Positions 54,842 to 63,982 are shown, counted from the first letter of the stretch. The stretch: 64,000 bases of DNA from Filibacter tadaridae (GCF_900609045.1 NZ_UXAV01000018.1:26445-90444), one strand, 5' to 3'. Numbers and translations are program-made. Notes: generated by a model not told the origin, from the sequence alone.

Positions 54842-55570
54842 ATGATTGAATTATTGAAAGCGCACGCATCCGTTCGAAAATATAAAACGATTCCACTTTC
54901 AAAGGATCAAGTGCATGAATTGATCCACGCGGGGCAACATGCAGCGAGCTCCCATTTTGTGCAAGCTTATTCAGTTATTCATGTAACCGATCCGGCTAAA
55001 CGAGAAAAGCTAGCCGAGTTATCTAAAAACCCACAACAGATATTATCGGCAGGCGCTGTGTTGGTCTTTTGTACAGATTATTGCCGACTTGAAAAGGCGG
55101 CAAATCTTTCCGGGCGAAAAATTGATTTTTCTTATGCTGAAAACATGCTTGTCGGATCGATCGACGTTGCGTTGTTTGCTCAAAATGTCGCCATTGCAGC
55201 TGAATCGAAGGGTTTCGGGATTTGCTACATCGGTGGCGTCCGGAATGCACCCCAGGGAATCAGCGACTTACTTAACCTGCCAAAAGGGGTTGCGCCGATG
55301 TTCGCCATGTCGATTGGTGTCCCGGACGAGACGCATGAAGTAAAACCAAGATTACCGGTAGAGGCGATTATTCACGAAAATAGGTATAATGCTAACAAAT
55401 ACGACCAGCTCATTCCAGCCTATGATAAGACAATGAATGAATATTATTTAAACCGTGACGCTAACCAGAAAAATACGAACTGGTCCGATCAGATGACGGA
55501 CTTTTTGACTTCGCCAAGGCGAACACATATGAAGGCATTTTTGGAGCAACAAGGATTTGAATTTAACTAG
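54842..55570 (+). CDS. nfsA: NADPH-dependent FMN nitroreductase (NfsA/NfrA type)
   Basis: 242 residues. HASVRKYK near the start binds FMN phosphate; AAQNVAIAAESKGFGICYIGG-type stretch (QNVAIAAESKGFGICYIGG) and GVPDETHEVKPRLP are the group's blocks. It reduces nitro-aromatics, quinones or flavin with NADPH. GGAGGG lies before the ATG. The methyltransferase gene follows after 11 bases and is probably co-transcribed. Confidence 0.9.
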   Translation: MIELLKAHASVRKYKTIPLSKDQVHELIHAGQHAASSHFVQAYSVIHVTDPAKREKLAELSKNPQQILSAGAVLVFCTDYCRLEKAANLSGRKIDFSYAENMLVGSIDVALFAQNVAIAAESKGFGICYIGGVRNAPQGISDLLNLPKGVAPMFAMSIGVPDETHEVKPRLPVEAIIHENRYNANKYDQLIPAYDKTMNEYYLNRDANQKNTNWSDQMTDFLTSPRRTHMKAFLEQQGFEFN

Positions 55571-55581
55571 GAGAGATACGT

Positions 55582-56748
55582 ATGCAATTTGAAGAATTAC
55601 TTGTGGAGTTGACACGTCGGATGACGGATGGTTCATTTATCAGTGCCACAATTAGTCAGTCCCGAACGAAAACGGATGATGTAAAACGCATCAAAGTGAA
55701 GCCAATCGAGTTGAAAGGGCAACTTCATATCCAATTTGAATACCAGTATGAGCGGATTTTAAAACATGAAAACATTGCGGTAGATGTAGCGCATTCCAAA
55801 CTACAAGAATTATTGGAGCGTTTCAGACAAATTCAGGCTGAATTCTCCGATGAAAAAGTACATGTTCAACTGTCCAAAAAGTTTAAAGTTATGTGGAAAT
55901 CGGATAAAGTACAATCCCGTAAGGTTGCAGACCTCTCGCATAACCGAAAGAAAAACTATTTGTTGGACCAAGACACACCCTACCCTTTCTTAATCAGACT
56001 CGGGGTCCAAACACCTGATGGTAAAGTGAAAAAGCAAAAGTATGACAAGTTCAGGCAAATCAATCGGTTCGTTGAATTCATCGATGACTCCCTCGCTCAC
56101 TTGCCGAAAGACCGTACAATCCGCATTCTTGATTTCGGCTCTGGGAAGTCTTATTTAACGTTTGCGCTCTATCATTATTTGCATATTGAAAAGGGCCTTG
56201 ATATTCGGGTAACAGGGCTTGATTTGAAAAAAGAGGTCATTGAGGAATGTAGCGTCATCGCACGAGATCTTGGTTACGCTAATTTGGAGTTCCTTGTTGG
56301 TGACATCAATGATTACAATGATGAGTCAGCCGTTGACATGGTGGTCACGCTACATGCATGTGACGTCGCAACGGATATGGCACTTGCCCGCGCCGTGAAA
56401 TGGGGAGCGAAAGTCATTTTAAGCGTACCTTGCTGCCAACACGAACTCTTCGCCCAAGTCGCTTCACCCGCACTCGATGTCATGCTCCAACACGGACTTA
56501 TTAAAGAACGTTTCTCAGCACTTGCCACGGATTCTATCCGCGCTGAATTGTTGAACCTCGTTGGTTATGAAACGCAGATACTGGAATTCATCGATTTGGA
56601 GCATACGCCAAAGAATATATTAATCCGCGCCTATCATACGGGACGAGTAGCTACTGTGGATGAATACGAGCGTTACATGGCATTTAAGAAACTACTGAAC
56701 GCCGATCCGTTTTTGGAGAAAGAATTGGGCGATTTGATCGGTAACTGA
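55582..56748 (+). CDS. SAM-dependent methyltransferase (Methyltransf_32-like)
   Basis: 388 residues. The SAM-binding motif I is ILDFGSGKSYLTFALYHYL (about 190-210), motif II GLDLKKEVIEEC, then VTLHACDVATD and LSVPCCQHEL. The CCQHEL region and N-terminal helical domain (about 1-150) fit the C-rich Methyltransf_32 class, related to putative RNA or protein methyltransferases. Target unknown. AGGAGAG precedes the ATG. It follows nfsA in the same unit. Confidence 0.85.
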   Translation: MQFEELLVELTRRMTDGSFISATISQSRTKTDDVKRIKVKPIELKGQLHIQFEYQYERILKHENIAVDVAHSKLQELLERFRQIQAEFSDEKVHVQLSKKFKVMWKSDKVQSRKVADLSHNRKKNYLLDQDTPYPFLIRLGVQTPDGKVKKQKYDKFRQINRFVEFIDDSLAHLPKDRTIRILDFGSGKSYLTFALYHYLHIEKGLDIRVTGLDLKKEVIEECSVIARDLGYANLEFLVGDINDYNDESAVDMVVTLHACDVATDMALARAVKWGAKVILSVPCCQHELFAQVASPALDVMLQHGLIKERFSALATDSIRAELLNLVGYETQILEFIDLEHTPKNILIRAYHTGRVATVDEYERYMAFKKLLNADPFLEKELGDLIGN

Positions 56749-56752
56749 AATG

Positions 56753-56793
56753 AAAAAAAACTGTCCATTATTTAAAATATGGACAGTTTTTTT
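56753..56793 (+). terminator. Terminator of the nfsA-methyltransferase unit
   Basis: AAAAAACTGTCCAT with ATGGACAGTTTTTT. Confidence 0.9.
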
Positions 56794-56904
56794 ATCTAGA
56801 AATACTTACCTGGTCCCTCTTCCTATCCAACTGAACCCACCAACTGACTTAATGCATTGCAGAGCAATTCATCTAGCTGTATCATTCGGGAACCATCCTT
56901 CCCA

Positions 56905-57570
56905 CTATTTCGCGTTTGCCATGCCCACTTCCAAAAATACATATCCATCCCGTTCGTGTTGATTTGAAAAGATAATCGGGATACGTTTACCGAATATCGG
57001 TCCGTCGACGACGACGGTGTGGAACTCGCCGGATTCGCCGCATGCATCGATACCGAGCGTTTCAAGTTCTTCCATCAGTTCTGTACTGAATTTCCGTCCA
57101 ACAAAGTGTGCTGGCATCATTTTTGTGTTTACGACGATAATGTAGGCTTCGAATCCTAAACCGATAAATTCTTCAAGGATTTTGCGGCGGGGCTCCATCC
57201 ATAATGGGTGGACGGCTTCTAGGCCGACTTTCGCACAGGTTGTTTGGACCCATTTCAAGTGATCTTCAAGATCGATATCACCGAAAACACCATGATTGAT
57301 GTCCGCTGCCTTACAATCCTTCATCGCATCTAAAAATTGGTCTTCATAACTGTTCCAGCTTGCACCTCGAATTATAAGTGGAACGCCTAAACTTTTTGCT
57401 TGCGCTTGGAGGACTTCAATGGGCAGTGCATGCGATTTTGAATGTTTTTCATCTTCTTCAAACATCGTTAAAAGTCGTTTAGGAATTGCCCCTACTTTAA
57501 GCGCTCGGTAATAAGCCATCGCAGAGTCCTTACCGCCACTCCATGAAGCAACAAATGAATAATCTTCCAT
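56905..57570 (-). CDS. Dph6-related ATP pyrophosphatase
   Basis: 221 residues. An N-terminal PP-loop (SWSGGKDSAMAYYRAL) binds ATP and the C-terminal ACGESGEFHTVVVDGP is the other diagnostic block of diphthine--ammonia ligase relatives. Bacteria do not make diphthamide, so the substrate must differ; a role in amide or thio-modification by adenylation is inferred. It starts at an ATG after GAGGTTG. Between it and the convergent methyltransferase terminator lie 110 bases with nothing else. Confidence 0.85.
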   Translation of the reverse strand: MEDYSFVASWSGGKDSAMAYYRALKVGAIPKRLLTMFEEDEKHSKSHALPIEVLQAQAKSLGVPLIIRGASWNSYEDQFLDAMKDCKAADINHGVFGDIDLEDHLKWVQTTCAKVGLEAVHPLWMEPRRKILEEFIGLGFEAYIIVVNTKMMPAHFVGRKFSTELMEELETLGIDACGESGEFHTVVVDGPIFGKRIPIIFSNQHERDGYVFLEVGMANAK

Positions 57571-57688
57571 CCCGTTATCAACCTCAATTCTTTTATTACT
57601 ATTTAATACATCCTATATACTTGAAATCATACCATATGTACGAAGCGTTCCATCCCGGATAACTGAATGTTCATTTAGCTATACACAC

Positions 57689-57715
57689 CAAAACTTTTTA
57701 CACAGGCGACCCGTC
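57689..57715 (+). promoter_or_regulatory. Candidate ECF (SigV-type) promoter
   Basis: CAAAAC (an AAC-type -35) and CGTC (-10) stand 17 bases apart, as in ECF promoters of the SigV/SigX group, 56 bases before the sigV start. It would allow autoregulation. Confidence 0.4.
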
Positions 57716-57771
57716 AAATGTTATAGAACGTGTTCGCGATACGTTGAAAATTAGAGAAGGTGATTCTTGTC

Positions 57772-58269
57772 ATGACAAAGAAAAAGAAGTTCGAACTTGT
57801 TGAAAGTTTTATAGTAGAAAATCGTGAATCGCATTATCGTTTGGCTTATAGCTATGTCCGGAACAAGGAAAATGCGCTTGACATTGTTCAGGATGCCATT
57901 TTGAAAGCACTTAAATCAATAGATCGGCTGGAGGAAATTGCTTATTTGAAAACGTGGTTTTATCGGATACTCATCAATACTGCAATCGACTTTATCCGTA
58001 AGCATCAGCGAGTTACGGTAATGGATAATGATATCCTTGTCCTCCATCTACCCGGACTTGAAGATAATCTAACGGATATAGATTTGCAAAAAGCGATTGA
58101 CCAGTTACCCCCACAATATAAAAGCATCATTATCCTTCGTTTTTTTGAAGATATGAAAATCGATGAGATTGCTGACATTATGGGCTTAAACATAAATACA
58201 GTAAAAACACGATTGTATAAGGCATTGAAAAAATTACGCATGGAAGTAGGAAAGGAGTTTAAGTTATGA
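57772..58269 (+). CDS. sigV: ECF sigma factor SigV
   Basis: 165 residues, close to B. subtilis SigV. Region 2 (HYRLAYSYVRNKENALDIVQ, then AYLKTWFYRILINTAIDFIR) and region 4 (LPPQYKSIIILRFFEDMKID, GLNINTVKTRLYKALKKLR) are complete. It directs RNA polymerase to envelope-stress genes. ATG 57772 (MTKKKKFEL) follows AGAAGGTGA; a GTG at 57760 is less likely. It overlaps rsiV by four bases (ATGA), so both are co-translated. Confidence 0.93.
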   Translation: MTKKKKFELVESFIVENRESHYRLAYSYVRNKENALDIVQDAILKALKSIDRLEEIAYLKTWFYRILINTAIDFIRKHQRVTVMDNDILVLHLPGLEDNLTDIDLQKAIDQLPPQYKSIIILRFFEDMKIDEIADIMGLNINTVKTRLYKALKKLRMEVGKEFKL

Positions 58270-59141
58270 AAAGGCTAAACAAGTTAAAAGAGAATCATGA
58301 AAAGATTGAAATTCCTGCCGAACTAGAGGATATTGTGAAACAATCCATTCAACAGGGGAAAAAAGCTCAGAAAAAACATGGTTATGTCAAACAATGGCCG
58401 ATTGGAACAGTGGCTGCAGCTGCTGTGTTTATCGGCAGTGTCAATGTGAGCCCTAATTTTGCGCAGGCAATGGCAAATGTGCCTGTGTTGGGTTCCATCG
58501 TTGAAGTGTTCACCGTTCAACAATGGACGAATGATAAAGATAATTTCCAAGCGGATGTTGCTACTCCTGCAATCGATGGTTTGGCGGATGAAGAGTTACA
58601 AGCCTCATTGAACGAGAAATACGTCGCAGAATCTGAGACGAAATATGCAGCATTCGAAAAAGAAATGGCTGCACTAAAAGCAGAAGGCGGTGGACATTTC
58701 AGTCTCGATTCCAACTACAAAGTGTTGGTTGATACGGAGCAATTATTCACACTTGCCCGCTATGATGTGGAAATTCAAGCTTCCGGCTACGAAACAGTTC
58801 GTTACGATACGATTGACAAAGTGAACGGTTTGTTACTATCACTGCCTGCACTTTTCAAAGACGATAAATATATCGATACAATTAATACGTACTTACTGGG
58901 TGAAATGGAACGGCAGATGGCGGAAGATTCAAGCAAATCGTTTTTCTTGGACAAAGATATTCCCGAAGCTGCATTTCAATCGATTAATCCTGAACAAGAC
59001 TTCTACATTACTGAAGACCATAAACTAGTTCTTTCATTCGACGAATATGAGATTGCACCCGGCTATATGGGCGTTGTAACATTTGAAATTCCGACTGAAG
59101 TGATAAAAGATAGTTTAGTGAGTGATACGTACGTAAACTAA
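58266..59141 (+). CDS. rsiV: Anti-sigma-V factor RsiV
   Basis: 291 residues. The cytoplasmic N-terminus (about 1-43) would hold SigV; one membrane helix (WPIGTVAAAAVFIGSVNVS, about 44-62) leads to an extracellular DUF4163/DUF3298 domain. In B. subtilis RsiV binds lysozyme and is then cut by signal peptidase and site-2 protease, releasing SigV. The NFAQAMANVP stretch after the helix has the A-x-A pattern suited to signal-peptidase cutting. No oatA or dlt genes, typical SigV targets, are in the window. Confidence 0.92.
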   Translation: MKRLNKLKENHEKIEIPAELEDIVKQSIQQGKKAQKKHGYVKQWPIGTVAAAAVFIGSVNVSPNFAQAMANVPVLGSIVEVFTVQQWTNDKDNFQADVATPAIDGLADEELQASLNEKYVAESETKYAAFEKEMAALKAEGGGHFSLDSNYKVLVDTEQLFTLARYDVEIQASGYETVRYDTIDKVNGLLLSLPALFKDDKYIDTINTYLLGEMERQMAEDSSKSFFLDKDIPEAAFQSINPEQDFYITEDHKLVLSFDEYEIAPGYMGVVTFEIPTEVIKDSLVSDTYVN

Positions 59142-59153
59142 TTTCAGTAATGG

Positions 59154-59187
59154 AAAAAGCAGACACATTCGCGTGTCTGCTTTTTTG
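59154..59187. terminator. Terminator between rsiV and the PCYCGC lipoprotein gene
   Basis: AAAAAGCAGACAC with GTGTCTGCTTTTTT, between convergent genes. Confidence 0.9.
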
Positions 59188-59195
59188 TAGATTCG

Positions 59196-59696
59196 TTATG
59201 CTGGCATTGGCGTATCTGTTGGTTCCGCATAGCCTTCTTTGTAATTTTCATCAATAAACTCACGAACCTTTTTCAACGATTTACCATCTTGCGTCATCTT
59301 CACGGATTGCACTGCGATTTCAAGACAGACTTGGCAGCGTGTACCATGGTCATCCCAAACGACAGAACCGTCCTCTTGGATTTCATCGATGAAACAATTC
59401 AAGTTGCTTTCATGATTTGCACTTTCGCCGCATCCGCAATAGCAAGGCATCCATTTTATGATATCTGCCGCGCTGCCGGCAACTTGATAGACAAGCCGCA
59501 TGTCTTCCGATTTGTCATCTAGGAATGAAGGCAAAATATCTGCTGATGCGGTAACTTCCTGCAAATCACCATTCGGTAAATGGTTCTTTTCTCCATGCGC
59601 CATATTGTGTTCTTTCTCGCTTGGCTGCGCCTTCCCGCCACATGCTGAAAGGACAAGTATTGTTGCAATTAAGATGAACATCAATTTCTTTTTCAT
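59196..59696 (-). CDS. PCYCGC-motif lipoprotein
   Basis: 166 residues. Lipobox LSACG (Cys19). The mature part holds MPCYCGCGESANHESNLNC and HGTRCQVCLEIAV, the cysteine pattern of the PCYCGC domain family, together with a His/Met-rich stretch (HNMAHGEKNH) after the anchor. Cys-rich secreted proteins of this sort may bind metal or undergo disulfide exchange, but no function has been shown to my knowledge. Monocistronic. Array 4 lies upstream. Confidence 0.87.
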   Translation of the reverse strand: MKKKLMFILIATILVLSACGGKAQPSEKEHNMAHGEKNHLPNGDLQEVTASADILPSFLDDKSEDMRLVYQVAGSAADIIKWMPCYCGCGESANHESNLNCFIDEIQEDGSVVWDDHGTRCQVCLEIAVQSVKMTQDGKSLKKVREFIDENYKEGYAEPTDTPMPA

Positions 59697-59799
59697 TAAT
59701 CAATCGCTCCTCATTTGCATAGTTGTCCTTTCATCATACGGGAAATGATTACATTTATAGGTTACAGATTTGTGTACAATTGAAACTCCCACGGCCGCA

Positions 59800-59925
59800 A
59801 AAGTTATCACCGCTACAAGCAGGGTTATCACCGGCTCGAAGGGGCTTATCATCGCTATCGGGATGTTTATCACCGACTGGAACTCTGTTGTCACCGCCAT
59901 AGCTAAGTTTATCACCGCCACCATA
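59800..59925. repeat. Phased short-motif array 4 (TTATCACCG, exact 21-bp period)
   Basis: TTATCACCG or near variants begin at 59804, 59825, 59846 (TTATCATCG), 59867, 59888 (TTGTCACCG) and 59909, each exactly 21 bp apart. Spacers are unrelated. Same motif and period as array 3, 21 kb away. It occupies the gap between the lipoprotein gene start and the fumC terminator; the gap (59697-60004) holds nothing else apart from promoter space. Confidence 0.9.
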
Positions 59926-59945
59926 CAATTCGCCTATTTTCATCA

Positions 59946-59988
59946 AACAAAAAAGGTTCCATCAGCCGGAATTGACCGATGGAACCCT
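59946..59988 (-). terminator. Terminator of fumC
   Basis: GGTTCCATCGGTCAAT-type arm pairs with AGCCGATGGAACC loosely (GGTTCCATC/GATGGAACC perfect), followed by T run on the minus strand. Confidence 0.82.
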
Positions 59989-60004
59989 CTCTAACATATC
60001 TAAT

Positions 60005-61387
60005 TTATCTTCCAATCATTTTCGACGGAACAACATACTCGTCAAACTGCTCTTCAGTCAGTAAACCTGATTTGAGGGCTGCTTCTTTCAATGTTGTACC
60101 TTCTGCATGTGCAGTTTTCGCGATTTTCGCCGCATTCTCATAACCGATATACGGATTAAGAGCTGTCACAAGCATGAGTGAGTTTTCTACTTTACGATCA
60201 ATTTCTTCGCGGTTCGGCTCGATTCCTACAGCACAGTTGTCATTGAAGCTAATCATCGCATCCGCAAGCAACGTGACTGACTGTAAGAAGTTGAAAATGA
60301 TGACCGGTTTGAAGACGTTCAATTCAAAGTTCCCTTGACTTGCTGCAAATCCGATTGTAGCGTCGTTCCCCATCACTTGTGCGACAACCATAGTGAGTGC
60401 TTCACTTTGCGTCGGGTTCACTTTTCCTGGCATGATCGAGCTTCCTGGTTCATTTTCCGGAATCGTAATTTCACCGATACCTGAACGTGGACCACTTGCA
60501 AGCCAACGTACGTCATTGGCGATTTTCATAAGATCTGCCGCCAATGCTTTCATAGCGCCGTGGACGTAAACGACTTCGTCATAGCTTGTAAGCGCATGGA
60601 ATTTGTTTGTTGCTGATGTAAATTCAATGCCGACCGCTTTACTGATTTCAGCTGCTACACGATCGCCGAATCCTTCGGGTGCATTCAATCCTGTCCCGAC
60701 AGCAGTACCGCCGATTGCAAGTTCTTTCATTGTTTGAACACTATCCTGCAACATTTTTTCCGTTTTCTCCAACATACGGTGCCAGCCACTGATTTCTTGT
60801 CCAAGTGTTAACGGAGTTGCATCTTGTAAATGCGTCCGGCCAATTTTAATGATGTCCATGAATGCTTCAGACTTTTCATCAAGCGTCGTTTTTAACTTAG
60901 CGATTGCCGGTAGAAGCTGTTGTTCAACCGCAGTAACGCCTGATACGTGTAGTGCAGTCGGGAATGTATCGTTTGAGCTTTGTGATTTATTGACATCGTC
61001 ATTCGGATGAAGGCGTTCTTCTTCGCCCCACTCTTCCAAGAATTGATTGCCCCGGTTAGCTAACACTTCGTTCATATTCATGTTCGATTGAGTGCCGCTT
61101 CCTGTTTGCCAGACGACAAGTGGGAAATGGTCGTCCAATTTACCTGCGATCACTTCATCTGCAGCTGCGGAAATGGCTTTCATCTTCGCTTCTGAGATTG
61201 CACCATGCGCTTGACTTGCGATGGCAGCTGATTTTTTTAAATGGGCAAATGCACGGATAACGCCAACCGGCATTCTTTCCCCGCCAATTTTAAAGTTCTG
61301 TTTACTACGCTGTGTCTGCGCACCCCAAAGCTTGTCCGCAGGTACTTTTATTTCACCAAATGTGTCATGTTCAATTCGATATTCCAT
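60005..61387 (-). CDS. fumC: Class II fumarate hydratase FumC
   Basis: 460 residues. It interconverts fumarate and malate in the TCA cycle and needs no Fe-S cluster. The signature [16 protein letters not shown], the [14 protein letters not shown] block and [16 protein letters not shown] are exact. The length is normal. An ATG preceded by AAAGGCGGATGAAAA gives the start. Single gene, with its own terminator. Confidence 0.96.
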   Translation of the reverse strand: MEYRIEHDTFGEIKVPADKLWGAQTQRSKQNFKIGGERMPVGVIRAFAHLKKSAAIASQAHGAISEAKMKAISAAADEVIAGKLDDHFPLVVWQTGSGTQSNMNMNEVLANRGNQFLEEWGEEERLHPNDDVNKSQSSNDTFPTALHVSGVTAVEQQLLPAIAKLKTTLDEKSEAFMDIIKIGRTHLQDATPLTLGQEISGWHRMLEKTEKMLQDSVQTMKELAIGGTAVGTGLNAPEGFGDRVAAEISKAVGIEFTSATNKFHALTSYDEVVYVHGAMKALAADLMKIANDVRWLASGPRSGIGEITIPENEPGSSIMPGKVNPTQSEALTMVVAQVMGNDATIGFAASQGNFELNVFKPVIIFNFLQSVTLLADAMISFNDNCAVGIEPNREEIDRKVENSLMLVTALNPYIGYENAAKIAKTAHAEGTTLKEAALKSGLLTEEQFDEYVVPSKMIGR

Positions 61388-61503
61388 TTTTCATCCGCCT
61401 TTCAATTGAATATGTTCCCATTATCTCACGATTGGTTGTATTTTTCTATGTAGTAAAACTCTTAATCGGTATCCGCCAGTTGTTTTCATTTAATTAATGA
61501 TAG

Positions 61504-61532
61504 AAAAAAAGACCCAGTTGCCCAGATCTTTT
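61504..61532 (-). terminator. Terminator-like hairpin in the gap after the ABC permease gene
   Basis: AAAAGATCTGGGC and complement CCAGTTGGGTC-like arm give an imperfect stem (CTGGG/CCCAG) with seven T on the minus strand. It lies about 95 bases after the permease stop. Confidence 0.55.
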
Positions 61533-61625
61533 CCATTATTCATTTCCAGTCGAATTGAGCTTTTTCATACCAAGGCCTGCATGAATTTCATATACTTTTC
61601 CCTAAATGATAGCTAAACTCGCCGG

Positions 61626-62912
61626 TTAAAGTTCTTGCCTTAGTGCGTTAATGACATCAATTTTTGTTGCTTTACGAGCCGGACGCCATCCTGAAATCAT
61701 TGCGACGCCGATACTTATTGTGGATGCAATGACAACGAGTTGCCATGGGATGACTGAAAACGTTACATCCATGTTTCCAAGGTCTTCTTCGCCAAGTGCC
61801 GCCGTTACAATAATCGGTAAAATATAATTCGATAAGATACTCACAGCGTACGATATAACGACTGCAAGCACCGTTCCTAAAATCCCAATCCAAGCACTTT
61901 CCATAAGAAATAGCCGTTGAATCAATTTCGGATTCGCGCCTATTGCTTTCATAACACCAATTTCACGCGTTCGTTCTGTTACAGCCATTGTCATCGTGTT
62001 GAAAATACCAATGGAAGAAATTAAGATTGCGATTGTTCCTACAAAAATGAGGCCCGCTTTGAGTGCCAGGAAAAAGACATCCAGTTGTTCGAGTTCGTCA
62101 GAGATAGAGTAAACGCTGAATCCATCATCTTTTAATGCTGTTGAAACTGCTTTGACATTCTCCAACTTGTCCGCGTAGACATTTACATTACCATAGAATA
62201 GTTGTTGTGCATCAGGATGTTCATCAATCGGTTTTTCCACATGTGCATAATAGACTTTTTCAATTACGGGAATAATAGCAGCATCTGCATATATCTTTTG
62301 ATCCATCTCCCACTCTTTCGCAGGTTTCTTACCTATGCCAACAATCGTTAAAGGAATCTCATCCTCAAATAGCTCTCCGCTATCATCCCCGATTTGGATT
62401 GTGAACTGTTCGCCTATTAATTTACCTTTGTATGTTTCAAATTCTCCTTCTTCATTCTCCACTTCCTGATCCATTAAAGAATCCTTGAAATGGCTTCCGA
62501 CGACGACCTCAGTTGCATTTCGGGGCAAGCGTCCTTCTTGCAGTTCAAAATTGACTTTTTTCTCCTCGGTAAAGTCCGTTACAATCAGCTCTTGGTTACC
62601 GGTGTATTTACCAAGCGTTGTCCGTTGCATTATGCCTAGATTCTGGCGGAATACAACTGCTTTTACATGTTCCCTTTCCTTTAGCTCGTTTGCTTGTTCC
62701 GTGTTCATTTCACCCGAATATACTTGGATTTCGGTCACCAATCGATTGGATAGGATTTCATTGCGAATTGTGTCATGAATTCCGAAGCCCACTGATGCAA
62801 GAACAATTAGGAAGGCCGTTCCCATTGTTGCTGCCAGTACGGTCATGAAAACACGAAGTTTATTTTTCTTAATATGTTGTCCTACGAAGTCAATTTGGTC
62901 CTTAAATTTCAT
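61626..62912 (-). CDS. ABC transporter permease, MacB/FtsX type
   Basis: 428 residues. A first helix (LRVFMTVLAATMGTAFLIVL, about 18-40) is followed by an extracellular MacB-PCD domain (to about 270) and three helices near the C-terminus with TERTREIGVMKAIGANPKLI, the FtsX signature. ATG 62912 (MKFKDQIDF) overlaps the ATPase gene by 11 bases. With that ATPase it forms a mechanotransmission-type exporter for peptides, lipids or antibiotics; substrate unknown. Confidence 0.9.
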   Translation of the reverse strand: MKFKDQIDFVGQHIKKNKLRVFMTVLAATMGTAFLIVLASVGFGIHDTIRNEILSNRLVTEIQVYSGEMNTEQANELKEREHVKAVVFRQNLGIMQRTTLGKYTGNQELIVTDFTEEKKVNFELQEGRLPRNATEVVVGSHFKDSLMDQEVENEEGEFETYKGKLIGEQFTIQIGDDSGELFEDEIPLTIVGIGKKPAKEWEMDQKIYADAAIIPVIEKVYYAHVEKPIDEHPDAQQLFYGNVNVYADKLENVKAVSTALKDDGFSVYSISDELEQLDVFFLALKAGLIFVGTIAILISSIGIFNTMTMAVTERTREIGVMKAIGANPKLIQRLFLMESAWIGILGTVLAVVISYAVSILSNYILPIIVTAALGEEDLGNMDVTFSVIPWQLVVIASTISIGVAMISGWRPARKATKIDVINALRQEL

Positions 62913-63600
62913 GTTGTTCACCCCCTTCTACTAATTCTCCATCATGCATTTTATATATGCGGTCAGCAGTTCGTGCCACTTCATCGTCATGTGTGATGAT
63001 GACAAACGTAATTCCTCTTGTTTTATTCAACGATTGGATAAGAAGCAAGACGTCTTGTTCCGTTTCCGAGTCAAGACTCCCTGTCGGTTCATCTGCAAAA
63101 ATAATAGGTGGATCAGTGATAAGAGCACGCGCAATACTAACCCGCTGTTGTTGCCCCCCGGATAATTCGTTTGGATAATGGTTTTGTACATCAGTCAACC
63201 CCACCTGTTGCATGATTTCTTTCACCTTATCCTTACGACTTCCCTTGTTGACCCCTTTTAGTTTGAGTGGCAATTCAACGTTTTCGAACGCCGTAAGCCC
63301 GGGCATGAGTTGGAAGTTTTGGAATACGAAACCAAAGTGATCTAATCTGAACTTTGCGCTCTCCGCTTCTGTAAATGAAGAGGTATGTACACCTTCCACC
63401 TGAATTTCTCCACTTTCGGGCGTTAAAAACCCTGCCATGATATGAAGTAAAGTCGATTTCCCTGAACCACTTCTTCCAACGATGAAGACAATTTCCCCGT
63501 CTTCCACGTTAAATGTAATGCCTTTTAAAACAGGGATTTTTTTCTCTTTCCCCTTCTTGCCGATTTTGAATGAATGATGTAAATCCCGTACACTTATCAA
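62902..63600 (-). CDS. ABC transporter ATPase, MacB/LolD type
   Basis: 232 residues. Walker A GRSGSGKST, signature LSGGQQQRVSIARAL, Walker B IIFADEPTGSLD and H-loop VIITHDDEVA. The TGSLD and LTAFENVELPL stretches are usual for MacB/LolD/FtsE-like ATPases. A TTG at 63600 after GGGGGA is the start. First gene of the pair. Confidence 0.92.
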   Translation of the reverse strand: MISVRDLHHSFKIGKKGKEKKIPVLKGITFNVEDGEIVFIVGRSGSGKSTLLHIMAGFLTPESGEIQVEGVHTSSFTEAESAKFRLDHFGFVFQNFQLMPGLTAFENVELPLKLKGVNKGSRKDKVKEIMQQVGLTDVQNHYPNELSGGQQQRVSIARALITDPPIIFADEPTGSLDSETEQDVLLLIQSLNKTRGITFVIITHDDEVARTADRIYKMHDGELVEGGEQHEI

Positions 63601-63730
63601 ATCATTTCCCCCTTCTAATATCGCTTCTTTTAATAGTACGTATTATTTCTTAAGTAAGTATGATGACAAAAATGAAGAATTTCTTAAGAATGTTGTTGCC
63701 TGGTGATACGATTTTTACTTTTTCGGGCGG

Positions 63731-63982
63731 TTGATGGGGATTTATGATCGCTTTCTGCCTTTGTTTGATCGCGTGGTGACTTTTTTGAGCGCTTTCCACC
63801 CTTGTTTGATCGCCCGGCGGAGTCTTTGAGCGCTTTTCATTCTTGTTTGATCACCCGGCGGTTTCTTTGAGCGCTTTCCACTCTTGTTTGATCGCTTGGC
63901 TGATTCTTTGAGCGCTTTGGGCCGTTCTGTGATAGCTGGGAGTGTTCGTTGAGCGCTTTCACCATTTATATTATAGCGCTGC
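63731..63982. repeat. Phased short-motif array 5 (TTGATCGC/TTGAGCGC, 20.5-bp period)
   Basis: TTGATCGC-type motifs (63744 as ATGATCGC, 63765, 63806, 63847 as TTGATCAC, 63888, 63929 as GTGATAGC) alternate with TTGAGCGC (63785, 63826, 63867, 63908, 63949). Spacings are strictly 21, 20, 21, 20 and so on, a 41-bp dimer. The TTGAGCGC member is the array 1 motif. It lies upstream of the ABC pair and reaches the end of the window. The sequence from 63601 to 63730 holds the ABC promoter only. Confidence 0.9.

Noticed and set aside
868..63982. The five short-motif arrays as CRISPR arrays
   Set aside because: The conserved core is only 8-10 bp with 11-13 bp spacers, much shorter than CRISPR repeats and spacers, and no cas gene is in the window.
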